Positions 1 through 8,592 of a DNA stretch of 64,000 nucleotides are shown here, in pieces. A program made the translations under genes and the position numbers. Source of the stretch: Fimbriimonadaceae bacterium. Its GTDB lineage: Bacteria > Armatimonadota > Fimbriimonadia > Fimbriimonadales > Fimbriimonadaceae. Below the pieces are notes generated by a model. That model searched no databases, was not told where the DNA came from, and was given only the letters and a program-made list of their open reading frames with translations. Each line of letters opens with the position of its first letter. The first letter of the stretch is position 1. The stretch is from NCBI GenBank assembly GCA_019454125.1, contig CP075365.1:1110218-1174217 (forward strand), written 5' to 3'.

Positions 1-562
1 GAACGGCCACGCTCTGCACACGGCCCGCGCTCAGGCCCTTCGCGACCTTGCGCCAAAGCAAGGGGCTCAGCGTATAGCCGTAGAGCCGGTCCAGGATGCG
101 CCGCGTTTCCTGGGCCCGGACCAGCGCCTCGTCGATGGACCGCGGGGAATCGAGGGCGGCGCGGATGGCCTCAGGCGTGATCTCGTGGAAGACGATCCGC
201 TCGACCTTCACCTTCTTCGCCGGCTTGAGGATCTGGAGGACGTGCCAGGAGATGCTCTCGCCCTCCCGGTCTTCGTCTGTCGCGAGCAGCAGCCGTTCGA
301 TGCCCTTTGCCGAGCGTTTCAGCTCGTCGACCCGCCTCCGCTTGTCGCCGGGCACCACGTAGAGCGGCTCATACTCGCCCTCGACGTTCACGCCGAGCTT
401 GGCCCACTTCTTCTTCTTGAACTCCTCCGGAATGTCGTCGGCGCTTTCTGGCAGGTCGCGGACGTGCCCATAGCTGGCCACCACGTCATATCCGGGACCA
501 AGGAAGTTCGCGATCGTCTTGGCCTTCGCGGGAGATTCGACTATTACAAGGCTCTTGGTCAT
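1..562 (-). CDS. topA: DNA topoisomerase I, N-terminal part (runs off the window)
   Basis: Type IA topoisomerase that relaxes negatively supercoiled DNA in the cytoplasm. Translating the minus strand from the ATG at 562 gives 187 codons open to the window edge. The TOPRIM domain is clear: [11 protein letters not shown] near residues 7-17 with the general-base Glu9, and the acidic DEDREGE motif at residues 96-102 that binds Mg. The sequence then continues into the start of the topoisomerase central domain ([22 protein letters not shown]). There is no good Shine-Dalgarno sequence at the start. The catalytic Tyr and zinc-finger C-terminus lie outside the window. Identification is very secure; only the 3' end is missing. 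Confidence 0.96.
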   Translation of the reverse strand, partial: MTKSLVIVESPAKAKTIANFLGPGYDVVASYGHVRDLPESADDIPEEFKKKKWAKLGVNVEGEYEPLYVVPGDKRRRVDELKRSAKGIERLLLATDEDREGESISWHVLQILKPAKKVKVERIVFHEITPEAIRAALDSPRSIDEALVRAQETRRILDRLYGYTLSPLLWRKVAKGLSAGRVQSVAV

Positions 563-730
563 GGGCGGCGTCGGGTTTGTACCAACCTCAGTCAAGGGCA
601 CCCCCGTCCATCGGGCCCAAGGCGAACCTTTCGGCTAAGCCTTTTCCCGCTTCCACCGTACCTAGGAGCGACGGTTCGCCTTCTGGCCCAATTGGGTGGA
701 TCGCCTCCGCTTCGGAATCCGTCACACTGC

Positions 731-736
731 TAGATA
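731..736 (+). promoter_or_regulatory. candidate -10 element of a leaderless transcript
   Basis: TAGATA lies 6 bases before the ATG at 743, and there is no Shine-Dalgarno sequence. Transcription would begin at or next to the start codon. No convincing -35 is seen. Confidence 0.4.
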
Positions 737-742
737 AACGCC

Positions 743-2128
743 ATGAGCCGAATCTGGTCCGCAATTGTGCTCGTCGCCTTCGCCGCCCTTTCTTGGGCGG
801 GCGAGGAGTGGCTCGGCGTTTACCTCAACAACAAGAAGATTGGCTACGCAAGCCACATCTCGCGGCCCGAGGGGAGCGGCAAAGTCACCGAGAGCACGGA
901 GGTGATCGACGGCCGGCTCCTGGGGGCGCAACTTGCCATGACGGTCGTGACGAAAACATGGCAGGACGGCTCGGGGCGCATCACTCGGATGCAGTCCAAG
1001 ACCGAGAGCGGCGGACGGGTCCAGCATGTGGACGCGGAGTTCGGCGAAAAGGAGATCGTCGCGACCACGTCCAACGGCGAGACGACCTCCAAGAAGACGA
1101 TCCCCATTCCTTCCGGCGCGCGGCTGGTCGAAGACCCCATGGCGCCGCTCCTCCAAAACGGCTTCGTAGGTTCCACGACCGTCCACGTCTTCGACCCGAA
1201 CACCCTGACCCTTTTGGAAACGAAGGTGCGGGTCGCTGGACACGAGGCGCTTCAGACTGAAGCCGGGGAAGTCCAGGCGACCGTGGTGCGGGTGGAAGAC
1301 CCGCGCGCGCCCTTGACCGTCTACCTCTCGCCGAAAGGGGACTTCATCAAAGCGGTCGGCCCCTTCGGCATGGAATTGCGGCCCGAAACTCGGGAGCATG
1401 CCCTGGCTGGGTTGGGCAACGACGTCGATATCGCGACGGCGAGCTCGATCGTGCCGGACCGGAGCATCGACGGCTACCTCTCCGCGACCCGCGTGAAGGT
1501 GAGGGTCACGGGTGTCGACCTTGCAAACTTGCCGAGCGACGCCCACCAGACCGTGACGAAGGACGGCGACGGCTGGATCGTCGAGGTCCACCCGGTCAAG
1601 CCGGGCGAAGGGCCGAAATCGGAGGAGAGCCCCGCAAAGTGGCTCTCCGAAGACACCTATGTCCCGGTCGGGAACGCGACCTTCCGGTCGCTGGCCCACG
1701 AGACCGCGCGGGCAGACGGCTCCAAGTGGGTCGTGGCGGAGAGCCTGCGAAAGATGGTCCATAACCGCGTGGAGGCCAACGCGGGCATCAGCGTCCTGCG
1801 GGACGCGACCGAGATTTGGAGCAGCGGGGAAGGCGTGTGCCGCGACCACGCCATAGTCCTGGCCACGATCCTCCGCTCGAACGGAATCCCAGCGAGGCTT
1901 GTGAGTGGGCTGGTCTACGGGGCCGGGGCCTTCTACTACCACGCCTGGGTCGAGGCGCTGATCGAGAACCGATGGATCGGGCTGGACTCCACGCGGAGCC
2001 GCTCCTTGATCGATGCCACGCATATAAAGGTGCGGGAGGGCACCGTCGGGGAGGCGTTTACGTCCTTTCTTTTGGACGGCGCCAAGATTCAGGTCTTGGA
2101 GGTTCAAGCTCAGGGTGACGAGAAATGA
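743..2128 (+). CDS. exported transglutaminase-like protein
   Basis: 461-residue protein of the transglutaminase-like (TGc) superfamily, predicted to act outside the cytoplasm on proteins or peptides. A short hydrophobic N-terminus (residues 4-19) looks like a signal peptide. The C-terminal third carries the papain-like triad: Cys366 in GVCRDH, His400 in YYHAW and Asp415 in GLDST. The middle has the beta-rich pattern often found ahead of bacterial TGc domains. It is the first gene of an operon; its stop overlaps the next start by 4 bases (ATGA), which suggests translational coupling to the membrane PIN-TRAM protein. The catalytic fold is secure, but whether it crosslinks or hydrolyses cannot be read from sequence. 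Confidence 0.85.
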   Translation: MSRIWSAIVLVAFAALSWAGEEWLGVYLNNKKIGYASHISRPEGSGKVTESTEVIDGRLLGAQLAMTVVTKTWQDGSGRITRMQSKTESGGRVQHVDAEFGEKEIVATTSNGETTSKKTIPIPSGARLVEDPMAPLLQNGFVGSTTVHVFDPNTLTLLETKVRVAGHEALQTEAGEVQATVVRVEDPRAPLTVYLSPKGDFIKAVGPFGMELRPETREHALAGLGNDVDIATASSIVPDRSIDGYLSATRVKVRVTGVDLANLPSDAHQTVTKDGDGWIVEVHPVKPGEGPKSEESPAKWLSEDTYVPVGNATFRSLAHETARADGSKWVVAESLRKMVHNRVEANAGISVLRDATEIWSSGEGVCRDHAIVLATILRSNGIPARLVSGLVYGAGAFYYHAWVEALIENRWIGLDSTRSRSLIDATHIKVREGTVGEAFTSFLLDGAKIQVLEVQAQGDEK

Positions 2129-3615
2129 AGGATATGCGGCTTTTCGTCATCGCTGCGTTCGCCCTCTTGGGGGCGTTCCTCTCGGTGACGGGCATGCCGG
2201 CCGTGCTGGACATGATCTTCGAATCTGTCCGGTCCTCCACAACGACTTCGCAGGTTAAAGAGCAAACTTCCGCGGCTGTCGACATCGAGACGTTCCACTT
2301 CCGTCGCATCGTCTTCGGCGACCCCACAAAGTCTGCCGAAGAGCGGCTGAAGATGGCGCGCAGCGCGGAAGACGCCGTCCGCTCGAAGGAACTCACTTTC
2401 GGCCAGGCGATCGACCGTTACCAAAGCGAGAAGTACCCGACGACCGTCGGCTTCTCGGAGAAAAAGATCCGCGAGCGACCGGATTTGGCGCCGTTGCTCA
2501 AGCTGCAGCCGGGCCAAATCAGCGACGTCTTCATCGATTCGGAATTGCAGCTGCCCGTGATCTTCGAGCTGCAGAGCATCGACCAGGCAGGGGGCAACTC
2601 GGCGGCGGTGGAAGACCAGACCGGTTACCGTGGCTCACAGAACCCCTCGGTCCTTGTTGCGCTTGCTCTCTTCGGCGCCGTCCTTGGCGCCGTGACGGGC
2701 ACCCTGGTCTGGCGCGGCCTTGGGGCCCTGGCGACACGTTGGGAGGGCATGGACACGGGATCCAAGGTGACCCTCTTCGTGGGCATTTTCTTTGGGGTCG
2801 TCGCCTCGCTGCCGTTCCTGTTCGCCTTTGGAAGCCTCGGCAACGTCATTGCGCCGCTCCTCACGTTCGGCCTGACGATCGGCCTGAGCGCCCTCACCGT
2901 CTATGCCCTGCGATCGATGGAGGACGTCTTGCCCTGGCAGACCGGGAACCGGAAAGTCCGGCGGACGGGGGTCAAGGTCCTCGACACGAACGTTTTGATC
3001 GACGGCCGCATCTACGACCTCGCAAGGACGGGCTTCTTGGAGGGCGAGCTTTACGTACCCCGGTTCGTATTGCTGGAGCTCCAGCACATCGCAGACTCGT
3101 CGGACACTTTGCGGCGGCAGCGGGGAAGGCGCGGCCTGGACGTCCTCCGCCATCTCCAGTCCGACTTTCCGGTCGAGGTGGGGACTCACGACAAGCTCGC
3201 CGGCGACGACCGCGAACCGGTCGACAGCCGCCTGGTGCGGCTTGCGAAGGCCCTCGGCGCAGACTTGGTGAGCAACGATTACAACTTGAACCGGGTGGCA
3301 AGCATCCAGGAGGTCCGGGTGCTGAACATCAACGACCTCGCCTTGGCCCTGCGCCCGACCGTCCTGCCCGGCGAAAAGCTGGAGCTCAGCATGATCCGGG
3401 AGGGGAACCAGGCGGGGCAAGGCGTGGGCTACCTCGACGACGGCACCATGGTCGTCGTCGAGCAGGGCAAGCGCTTCATCGGGGAGTTGGTCACGGTCTC
3501 CGTGACGCAGGTCATCCAAACTGAGCGCGGCAAGATGATGTTCGCCGAGATGGACGAGGAGACCCCGACGAACGAACCTGTCCGACGCAAACCGGGCGCC
3601 CGGCATGAGCGCTGA
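2125..3615 (+). CDS. membrane PIN-TRAM protein with inserted parvulin-like domain
   Basis: 496 residues, related to the YacL family of integral membrane proteins with a cytoplasmic PIN nuclease-like domain and a TRAM RNA-binding domain. It has one N-terminal membrane segment (about 5-28), a soluble region (about 40-165), three more membrane segments (about 178-200, 217-240, 244-268), a PIN domain starting at KVLDTNVLIDGR (Asp287 in the metal site) and a TRAM domain near 415-475. The soluble loop reads like a PPIC/parvulin domain: a long helix, LTFGQAIDRYQSEK, GFSEKKI, then LQPGQISDVF and VIFELQSI. This insertion is not part of the usual YacL layout. It is coupled by overlap to both neighbours. 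PIN-TRAM is secure; the parvulin assignment is an inference from pattern. Confidence 0.85.
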   Translation: MKDMRLFVIAAFALLGAFLSVTGMPAVLDMIFESVRSSTTTSQVKEQTSAAVDIETFHFRRIVFGDPTKSAEERLKMARSAEDAVRSKELTFGQAIDRYQSEKYPTTVGFSEKKIRERPDLAPLLKLQPGQISDVFIDSELQLPVIFELQSIDQAGGNSAAVEDQTGYRGSQNPSVLVALALFGAVLGAVTGTLVWRGLGALATRWEGMDTGSKVTLFVGIFFGVVASLPFLFAFGSLGNVIAPLLTFGLTIGLSALTVYALRSMEDVLPWQTGNRKVRRTGVKVLDTNVLIDGRIYDLARTGFLEGELYVPRFVLLELQHIADSSDTLRRQRGRRGLDVLRHLQSDFPVEVGTHDKLAGDDREPVDSRLVRLAKALGADLVSNDYNLNRVASIQEVRVLNINDLALALRPTVLPGEKLELSMIREGNQAGQGVGYLDDGTMVVVEQGKRFIGELVTVSVTQVIQTERGKMMFAEMDEETPTNEPVRRKPGARHER

Positions 3616-4747
3616 GCCCCCGGTCTGCGCCATCGTGCTGGCCGGGGGCCGGTCCGAACGCTTTGGCGCGGACAAGCTTTGGCAAGAGCTGGACGGCGCG
3701 CCGCTCTGGACCGCCAGCCTCCGCCGCTTTCTCCAGATGCCGCAGGTCTCGGCCGTGGGCGTCGTCTGCGGCCCGGGGCGAGAACCGGAATACCGCCCCT
3801 GGGCGCGAGACGCGGCCTTTCTAGTGCCCGGGGGGGATTCCCGGCAAGAGAGCGCCTTGCGGGGCCTCCTGGCCGTCCCAGAGGCCTTTGAATACGTCCT
3901 GGTGCACGACGCGGCCCGGCCCAACGTCTCAGAGGCGCTGGTCGAGCGGGTGGTGCAGGCGCTGGCCGATGCGGACTGTGCCTTTCCCGGCGTGCCCGTC
4001 ACGGACACCCTGCGGCTGGTCGAGACGGACGGCTTCTCCGCTGTGGACCGTAGCCGGGTGCTGGCCGTGCAGACCCCGCAGGGTGTGCGGCGGTCCAAGG
4101 CCCTCGCGGCCTATGCGGCCACAGACTTTGCGACCATGACCGACGACGCCGCCGTCTTCCAGGCCGCGGGCGGTAAGGTCGTCGCCGTGGAGGGCGATCC
4201 CGCGAACCTGAAGGTCACCTTGTCTGGGGACCTGGACCGTCTTGCCGGCCCCTTTGAGACGCGGACGGGCATGGGCTATGACGTCCACGCTTTCTCGCAG
4301 GACCCCGACCGGCCCCTCTGGCTCGGCGGGGTGGAGTTCGACTCTCGTCCAGGGTTGGAGGGCCACTCGGACGCGGACGCGCTGCTGCACGCCGTCGTGG
4401 ACGCCCTCCTCGGGGCGGCAGCCCTTGGCGACATCGGCCAGCACTTCCCGAACACGGACATGCGCTGGCACAACGCTCCCTCTCGAACCTTCCTGGCCCA
4501 CGCCGCGAAGCTCCTCCAAGAGCAGGGTTGGCGGATCAACCATGTCGACGCGACCGTGGTCGCGGAGCGCCCAAAGGTGATGGCCCGCGCCCAAGAGATC
4601 CGGTTGGCGATCGCAGACGGCCTGGGGACGACCGTCGACCGAGTCAGCGTCAAGGCCACCACGAACGAAGGATTGGGCTCGATCGGCCGCGGCGAAGGGA
4701 TCGCATGTTTCGCCACAGCCACGATCGCCCGTCGTGTGAGAAACTAG
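3605..4747 (+). CDS. ispDF: bifunctional IspD/IspF enzyme of the MEP pathway
   Basis: Fusion of 2-C-methyl-D-erythritol 4-phosphate cytidylyltransferase (residues 1 to about 215) and 2-C-methyl-D-erythritol 2,4-cyclodiphosphate synthase (about 222-380), two non-consecutive steps of isoprenoid precursor synthesis. The IspD part shows IVLAGGRSERFGADK and VHDAARPNV; the IspF part starts at MGYDVHAF with metal ligands Asp226 and His228, followed by GHSDADALLHAVVDALLGA and GDIGQHFPNTD. At 380 residues the fusion has the expected length. It overlaps the PIN-TRAM gene by 11 bases and is followed 4 bases later by hpf, so it sits inside one operon. The product feeds undecaprenyl carriers used by the wecA/uppP genes elsewhere in the window. 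Confidence 0.97.
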   Translation: MSAEPPVCAIVLAGGRSERFGADKLWQELDGAPLWTASLRRFLQMPQVSAVGVVCGPGREPEYRPWARDAAFLVPGGDSRQESALRGLLAVPEAFEYVLVHDAARPNVSEALVERVVQALADADCAFPGVPVTDTLRLVETDGFSAVDRSRVLAVQTPQGVRRSKALAAYAATDFATMTDDAAVFQAAGGKVVAVEGDPANLKVTLSGDLDRLAGPFETRTGMGYDVHAFSQDPDRPLWLGGVEFDSRPGLEGHSDADALLHAVVDALLGAAALGDIGQHFPNTDMRWHNAPSRTFLAHAAKLLQEQGWRINHVDATVVAERPKVMARAQEIRLAIADGLGTTVDRVSVKATTNEGLGSIGRGEGIACFATATIARRVRN

Positions 4748-4751
4748 GGAC

Positions 4752-5291
4752 ATGGAGTTACTCGTCCGGAACGCCGAAGGCAACTTGACCGAGAAGGACA
4801 AGGAGTACGCCGCCAAGAAGCTGGGGCGACTCGACCGCTACTTTTCCGCCGCCGACAAGGTCGAGATGGTGCACCGCGAGGAGAAACGGGGGCACCGCAT
4901 CGAAGTGACCGTCTTCGCAGACGGGCTTTACCTTCACGCGAGCGAGACGGAGACCACCACCCACGCCGCGATAGACAGGATCGCGGACAAGATGGAGAAC
5001 CGGCTCCGCCGCCTGAAGACGCGGCTCGTGGACGCCCACAAGAAGCGGGGCCGCGCGGTGGCCACCGCCCTAGAGGAAGTCGAGTCCGTCCCCCTGGAAG
5101 ACGAGGAGGTCGGCGACGTCCGCGAGGAGCGTCGCTTCTCGATGAAGCCGATGTCGGTGGAGGAAGCGATCCTGCAGATCGAACTTGGCGACCATCCGTT
5201 CTTTCTCTTCCGAAACCAAGATTCCCAGCAGACCGAGCTCCTCTATAAGCTTGACGGGGGCGGGTACGGCCTGCTCATCCCCCACGGTTAG
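4752..5291 (+). CDS. hpf: ribosome hibernation promoting factor, long form
   Basis: 179-residue HPF/RaiA protein that binds the decoding centre of the 30S subunit and, in the long form, dimerises 70S ribosomes into inactive 100S particles. The N-terminal domain (about 1-105) begins MELLVRNAEGNLTEKDKEY and has the basic helix with RLRRLKTRLVDAHKKR. The C-terminal dimerisation domain (about 122-179) contains MSVEEAILQIELGDHPFFLF and ends GGYGLLIP, as in long HPFs. It is the last gene of the operon, 4 bases after ispDF, and its end overlaps the convergent comF gene by 4 bases. Stress or stationary-phase control would be expected, but no separate promoter is visible. Confidence 0.95.
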   Translation: MELLVRNAEGNLTEKDKEYAAKKLGRLDRYFSAADKVEMVHREEKRGHRIEVTVFADGLYLHASETETTTHAAIDRIADKMENRLRRLKTRLVDAHKKRGRAVATALEEVESVPLEDEEVGDVREERRFSMKPMSVEEAILQIELGDHPFFLFRNQDSQQTELLYKLDGGGYGLLIPHG

Positions 5292-5947
5292 TTTCCGACG
5301 CAATAGGTGAGCACGCCGACGCTTGCCGCCCCCGCAATTTTGAGGGCACTGGCGCAAGCCACGGCCGTTCCGCCCGTGGTCAAGACGTCGTCGACGAGAA
5401 GGACGTGCCGGTTCAGCGCTTGGGGGTCGGCCCGAAAGGCGTCCCGCAGGCTGCTGAGGCGCTCGGCCGCGCTGAGCTCCACCTGGGGGCGGGTCTTGCG
5501 GATGCGGACCAAGCAGTCCCAGGAGACCAATTTGTCCGGCATGCCCTCCGTCAGAAGCTCGGCCTGGTTGAAGCCCCGTTCCCGGTGGCGGCTCTGGTGG
5601 ATCGGTACGGGCACGACCATGTCGTGGTACGGCAGGGCCGCCCGAGCTGCGGCAAGCTCTGCCGCCAAGGGCCGCGCGAGCGCGGTCTCCCTTTGGTACT
5701 TCAGCCTCCGAACGGCTTGGGAGGCCCGACCCCAATACGGATAGAGGCCGTACGACCAGTCGAGGGGACCGTGCGGCGCGCCCAACCGGTCTTGCCAGAC
5801 CGGGAACTCTAGGCGGCACCTTTCGCAGATCGGCTCGACGCCAAGGGACTCGCAGAGGCAGCAGCGGCGGGGATAGACCCAATCCAAAGCGGCCTCGAGC
5901 CACTCCGGCGGGGAGAGCGGCCGATCACGGAGGGCGCCCTGGAACAC
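5288..5947 (-). CDS. comF: ComF family phosphoribosyltransferase-like protein
   Basis: 219-residue ComF homologue. In naturally competent bacteria ComF acts with the DNA-uptake apparatus and recombination proteins; many genomes carry it without known competence. A four-Cys zinc motif (CCLCESLG then ICERC) occupies residues 28-50, and the type I PRTase fold ends with the PRPP-loop motif VLLVDDVLTTGGT at about 185-197. HQSRHRERGFNQAE is also typical of ComF. It is transcribed toward hpf and overlaps it by 4 bases. A TfoX N-domain protein at 49922 and a type IV-like prepilin at 39162 are elsewhere in the window, but they do not prove competence. Confidence 0.92.
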   Translation of the reverse strand: MFQGALRDRPLSPPEWLEAALDWVYPRRCCLCESLGVEPICERCRLEFPVWQDRLGAPHGPLDWSYGLYPYWGRASQAVRRLKYQRETALARPLAAELAAARAALPYHDMVVPVPIHQSRHRERGFNQAELLTEGMPDKLVSWDCLVRIRKTRPQVELSAAERLSSLRDAFRADPQALNRHVLLVDDVLTTGGTAVACASALKIAGAASVGVLTYCVGN

Positions 5948-5988
5948 GGGCCGATTTTGGCACCGTGGCCTGACAAGAGGGTGCCAGT

Positions 5989-6028
5989 AAAAAGAACGGG
6001 GCTCGACCTACTGCGGTCGAGCCCCGTT
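5989..6028 (-). terminator. intrinsic terminator of the LuxR-type gene
   Basis: Perfect 14-bp stem (5995-6008 with 6015-6028), 6-base loop, followed on the minus strand by five T after one C. It lies 31 bases past the stop of the regulator at 6060. Confidence 0.9.
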
Positions 6029-6059
6029 CCGTCGTGGAACCGTAGCGCCTGTCAGGACC

Positions 6060-6386
6060 CTACGATTCGCCCTGCGTGTGGCCGAAAAACGGCTCAAACG
6101 GGATCAAGCCAAGTCGCGTCGCCGCGCGCAAAGCCTGGACTCGGTTGTTCACCTGCAACTTCTGATAGATGTTTGCAAGGTGGAAGTCCACCGTTCTCTT
6201 GGAAACGACCATTCGATCGGCCGCTTCTTGACTGCTATGACCTTGAGCGATTAGGCTCAAGACTTTAACCTCCGTCGGCGTGAGTCGCACGCCCCGGGGG
6301 CTATCACTGGATCTGCTCGTACCTGGCATTGCCATTAACCCATCCCTCGCTTCGAGTTGATTTGCCGCCTGCCGGTCTCTTTCCAT
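6060..6386 (-). CDS. stand-alone LuxR/GerE-type DNA-binding regulator
   Basis: 108-residue protein whose C-terminal two thirds are a GerE/LuxR helix-turn-helix: LTPTEVKVLSLIAQGHSSQE, then the recognition part VVSKRTVDFHLANIYQKLQVNNR. It has no receiver, autoinducer or PAS domain, only a short basic N-terminal tail, so it cannot be a complete response regulator. Several in-frame Met codons follow the chosen ATG (18th and 20th codons), so the true start may be later. It is monocistronic, with its own intrinsic terminator and a 795-base upstream region shared with the divergent peptidase gene. Targets are unknown; an inverted repeat at 6796-6814 is a candidate operator. Confidence 0.85.
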   Translation of the reverse strand: MERDRQAANQLEARDGLMAMPGTSRSSDSPRGVRLTPTEVKVLSLIAQGHSSQEAADRMVVSKRTVDFHLANIYQKLQVNNRVQALRAATRLGLIPFEPFFGHTQGES

Positions 6387-7098
6387 GTCACCCCAGAAAT
6401 CTGAGATGATCTGCCCCGATTTTTTAAGACGCTTTGCCGGTTTAGCGGTGGTTTAGGAGCGAAGCCCCGGTTATGGCGCCGTACAAACGATCCGTGCCCC
6501 CCTGTCCCGGATCTAGTGCCCAGGCTCGGGTGGCGGCACGGCCAGGTCCGACTCGCCGCCAGCAGACGCCCAGTCCCGCAGAAGGCGGTACGAACGATAA
6601 GCGGGCGGAAGGCCCGGCGTCCCACGCGGGTAGCGCTCGGGTGCGACCTATTAACCATGCCGTCTATTACGATGCGAACGGGCTGTGAAATGTTCCGTTG
6701 GGTCCTGGGATTCATGCCGGTCGCAAAATTGCGAGGGGCATTTGGAACCCGCCTCGCCGGAGGGGCGCAGGACCGGAACCTTTCGAAGTCGCTTGCATTG
6801 GACAACGTCCAATGGGCCCAGACGGGGCCGGTATGAGAACAGTTCACTGCCTGGTCGGCAGGGGTCCGCGATTTGTAGACGTTCGGGCACTTTGGGGTAC
6901 TTCGAATCGAGTGATCAAATGCCGGTCCTTCGGCTCTGTGGCAGTCCCTTGACCTGCGGTTGTGTCCCACCACCTTAACATTCTGTCACTTTGCCGTTTT
7001 CCCGGTATGGATAACAGGGCGTTACGACCGGGTACTGGGAATATCTTGGTTGGAGCGCGGCGGCCCACATTTGTCGCCCGGGCTGTCCGCGCCTCCTA
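6387..7098. other. long intergenic region with inverted repeats, no convincing gene
   Basis: About 710 bases without a supported protein gene. Open frames on both strands are Arg/Pro/Ser-rich shadows without domain features. It contains a perfect 8-bp inverted repeat with a 3-base spacer (6796-6814) and a compact hairpin near 6848-6862. The part from about 6990 leads into a foldable stretch ending in a plus-strand terminator at 7099. Confidence 0.5.
6796..6814. promoter_or_regulatory. perfect inverted repeat, possible operator
   Basis: CATTGGAC, 3-base spacer AAC, GTCCAATG. The 19-base dyad is of a size bound by dimeric regulators and lies between the divergent LuxR-type gene and the peptidase. 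No promoter element anchors it. Confidence 0.35.
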
Positions 7099-7139
7099 CT
7101 CCCTGGCCCCCTCGACGGGGTTCCAGGGAGTTTTCTTTT
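6990..7139 (+). ncRNA. candidate structured RNA or leader ending in a terminator
   Basis: On the plus strand three stems can form in order: 6999-7007 with 7033-7041 (9 bp, one G-U), a two-part stem 7055-7066 with 7080-7092, and the terminator at 7099-7139. It ends 42 bases before the M20 peptidase ATG. It could be a short RNA ended by its own terminator, or an attenuator that controls the peptidase. It matches no RNA family I could recognise; 6S, SRP, tmRNA, RNase P and T-box signatures were looked for and not found. The 5' end is a guess. Confidence 0.4.
7099..7139 (+). terminator. intrinsic terminator ahead of the M20 peptidase
   Basis: Stem CTCCCTGG/CCAGGGAG (7099-7106 with 7123-7130), inner CCCC/GGGG pairing, then TTTTCTTTT at 7131-7139. 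The T-rich tail is on the plus strand only, and no plus-strand protein gene lies upstream for more than 1 kb. Confidence 0.8.
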
Positions 7140-7181
7140 GGAGCGCCAGGGTCTCCTTTTGGGCAAAGGTAAAAAGGTCTC

Positions 7182-8582
7182 ATGGCTGACGAGACCGTCG
7201 GGCGCCTTCATGCGTGGCTGGCTGACCACGAGAACGAGCTGCTGCAAAACTTCCGCTCTCTGCTCAACATTCCTTCGCTCAAGGCGGATCCCGAGCCGAA
7301 CGCGCCCTACGGCGCCGCGAACCGGAAGGCGCTGGACTTTATGCTCGCCCTGGCCAACGAGAGCGGGATGGTGACGGTCGACATGGAAGGGCACTGCGGG
7401 TGGGCCGAGTTCGGTTCCGGCGAGGCCCAGGTGGCTTCGTTCGGCCACTTGGACGTTGTTCCCGTGGGGGACGGCTGGGCTCACGACCCCTTCGGCGCGG
7501 TGATCGAGGACGGTTATGTCTACGCCCGTGGTGCGGTCGACGACAAGGGCCCGACGATCGCGAGCTTCTATGCCTGCCGCGCGATCCAAGCGGTGGTGGG
7601 CGATCCCGGCGCACGTCTCCGCCAGTGGTTCGGCTGCGACGAAGAATCCGGTTTCGGCTGTTTACACCACTATACGAAGACTGAGGCCGCGCCGACCTTC
7701 GGGGTCGCGCCGGATTCCGGCTGGCCCCTCTACCATGCGGAAAAGGGCATTGCGAACCTTCACGTCGAAGTCGTCCCGCCGAGCGGAGAGCTCACCTTGC
7801 TGGAGGTCTCGGGCGGCCAACGCGGCAACATCGTCATGGATTCCTGCACCGCCCGGTTCCGCGCCAATCGGAAGGTGGTCGGGCCCCTGCTGGCCGAACT
7901 CTGGGACAAGAACGTCGTCTTTCGGTGGGAGGGCGAAGACCTGGTCCTGAAGGCGAGCGGCAAGGCCGCCCACGGATCGACGCCGCACTTGGGCGACAAC
8001 GCCGCCGCCCGCGTCTTTCGGGCTTCCCGCGAGATCGCCCCGCCCTTGGAGCGTTATGCGTTCGAGGACCTGCTCTCCATGATCCACCCTGGTGGGGAGG
8101 GGCTCGGCATCACCGGAGCGGACGCGGAGAGCGGCGCGCTGACCAACAACCTTGGCGTCATCGGGATGAACGCGGGCAAGGTCCGCATGATGTTCAACGT
8201 GCGCTACCCGGTGACTTGGTCCGCCCAGGAAGTCCCCGGTCGGTGCGAAGCGGGCTTGAAGAAGCTGCAGCACTTGGAGGCGAAGCTGGTCGAGTCATCG
8301 GACAGCCGCCCGCTCTATTTCCCGCTTGACCATCCGCTCGTCGCGACGATTGTGGACGTGGTCGAGGCCGAGACCGGGCAGCGCAAGGAGCCCGGGGCGA
8401 TGGGGGGCGGCACCTATGCCCGCGCCATCGGCAACACGGTGAGCATCGGCACGGGCTGGGCGGGGGACGGCGCCGCCCACGAGACGGACGAGCGGCTGGC
8501 CATCGAGAGCCTCCACAAAATGAGCCGCATCTACGCGCACATTCTGTGGAAGCTGCTGCAAGCCGCGAGGGCTTCAGCGTAA
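7182..8582 (+). CDS. M20 family dipeptidase (PepV/Sapep-like)
   Basis: 466-residue zinc peptidase of the M20 family, expected to hydrolyse dipeptides or N-acyl amino acids in the cytoplasm. Visible landmarks are SFGHLDVVP (His89, Asp91), ARGAVDDKGP (bridging Asp near 120) and CDEESGF (Glu154 base, Glu155 ligand). The length and the large lid region between about 180 and 380 agree with PepV-type enzymes. There is no signal peptide. The ATG follows AAAGG about 10 bases upstream. The gene is preceded by a terminator-bearing leader, so it may be attenuated, and it is followed after 10 bases by the PepSY gene. Exact substrate unknown. Confidence 0.9.
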   Translation: MADETVGRLHAWLADHENELLQNFRSLLNIPSLKADPEPNAPYGAANRKALDFMLALANESGMVTVDMEGHCGWAEFGSGEAQVASFGHLDVVPVGDGWAHDPFGAVIEDGYVYARGAVDDKGPTIASFYACRAIQAVVGDPGARLRQWFGCDEESGFGCLHHYTKTEAAPTFGVAPDSGWPLYHAEKGIANLHVEVVPPSGELTLLEVSGGQRGNIVMDSCTARFRANRKVVGPLLAELWDKNVVFRWEGEDLVLKASGKAAHGSTPHLGDNAAARVFRASREIAPPLERYAFEDLLSMIHPGGEGLGITGADAESGALTNNLGVIGMNAGKVRMMFNVRYPVTWSAQEVPGRCEAGLKKLQHLEAKLVESSDSRPLYFPLDHPLVATIVDVVEAETGQRKEPGAMGGGTYARAIGNTVSIGTGWAGDGAAHETDERLAIESLHKMSRIYAHILWKLLQAARASA

Positions 8583-8592
8583 GGTTAGACAG

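Noticed and set aside
722-2107. Long minus-strand open frame opposite the transglutaminase
   Set aside because: It mirrors a secure gene in a GC-rich codon pattern, is rich in Arg/His/Pro/Gly and shows no domain.
6335-6973. 212-codon minus-strand frame upstream of the LuxR-type gene
   Set aside because: Arg/Ser/Pro-rich with no domain, overlaps the regulator start and has no ribosome site.
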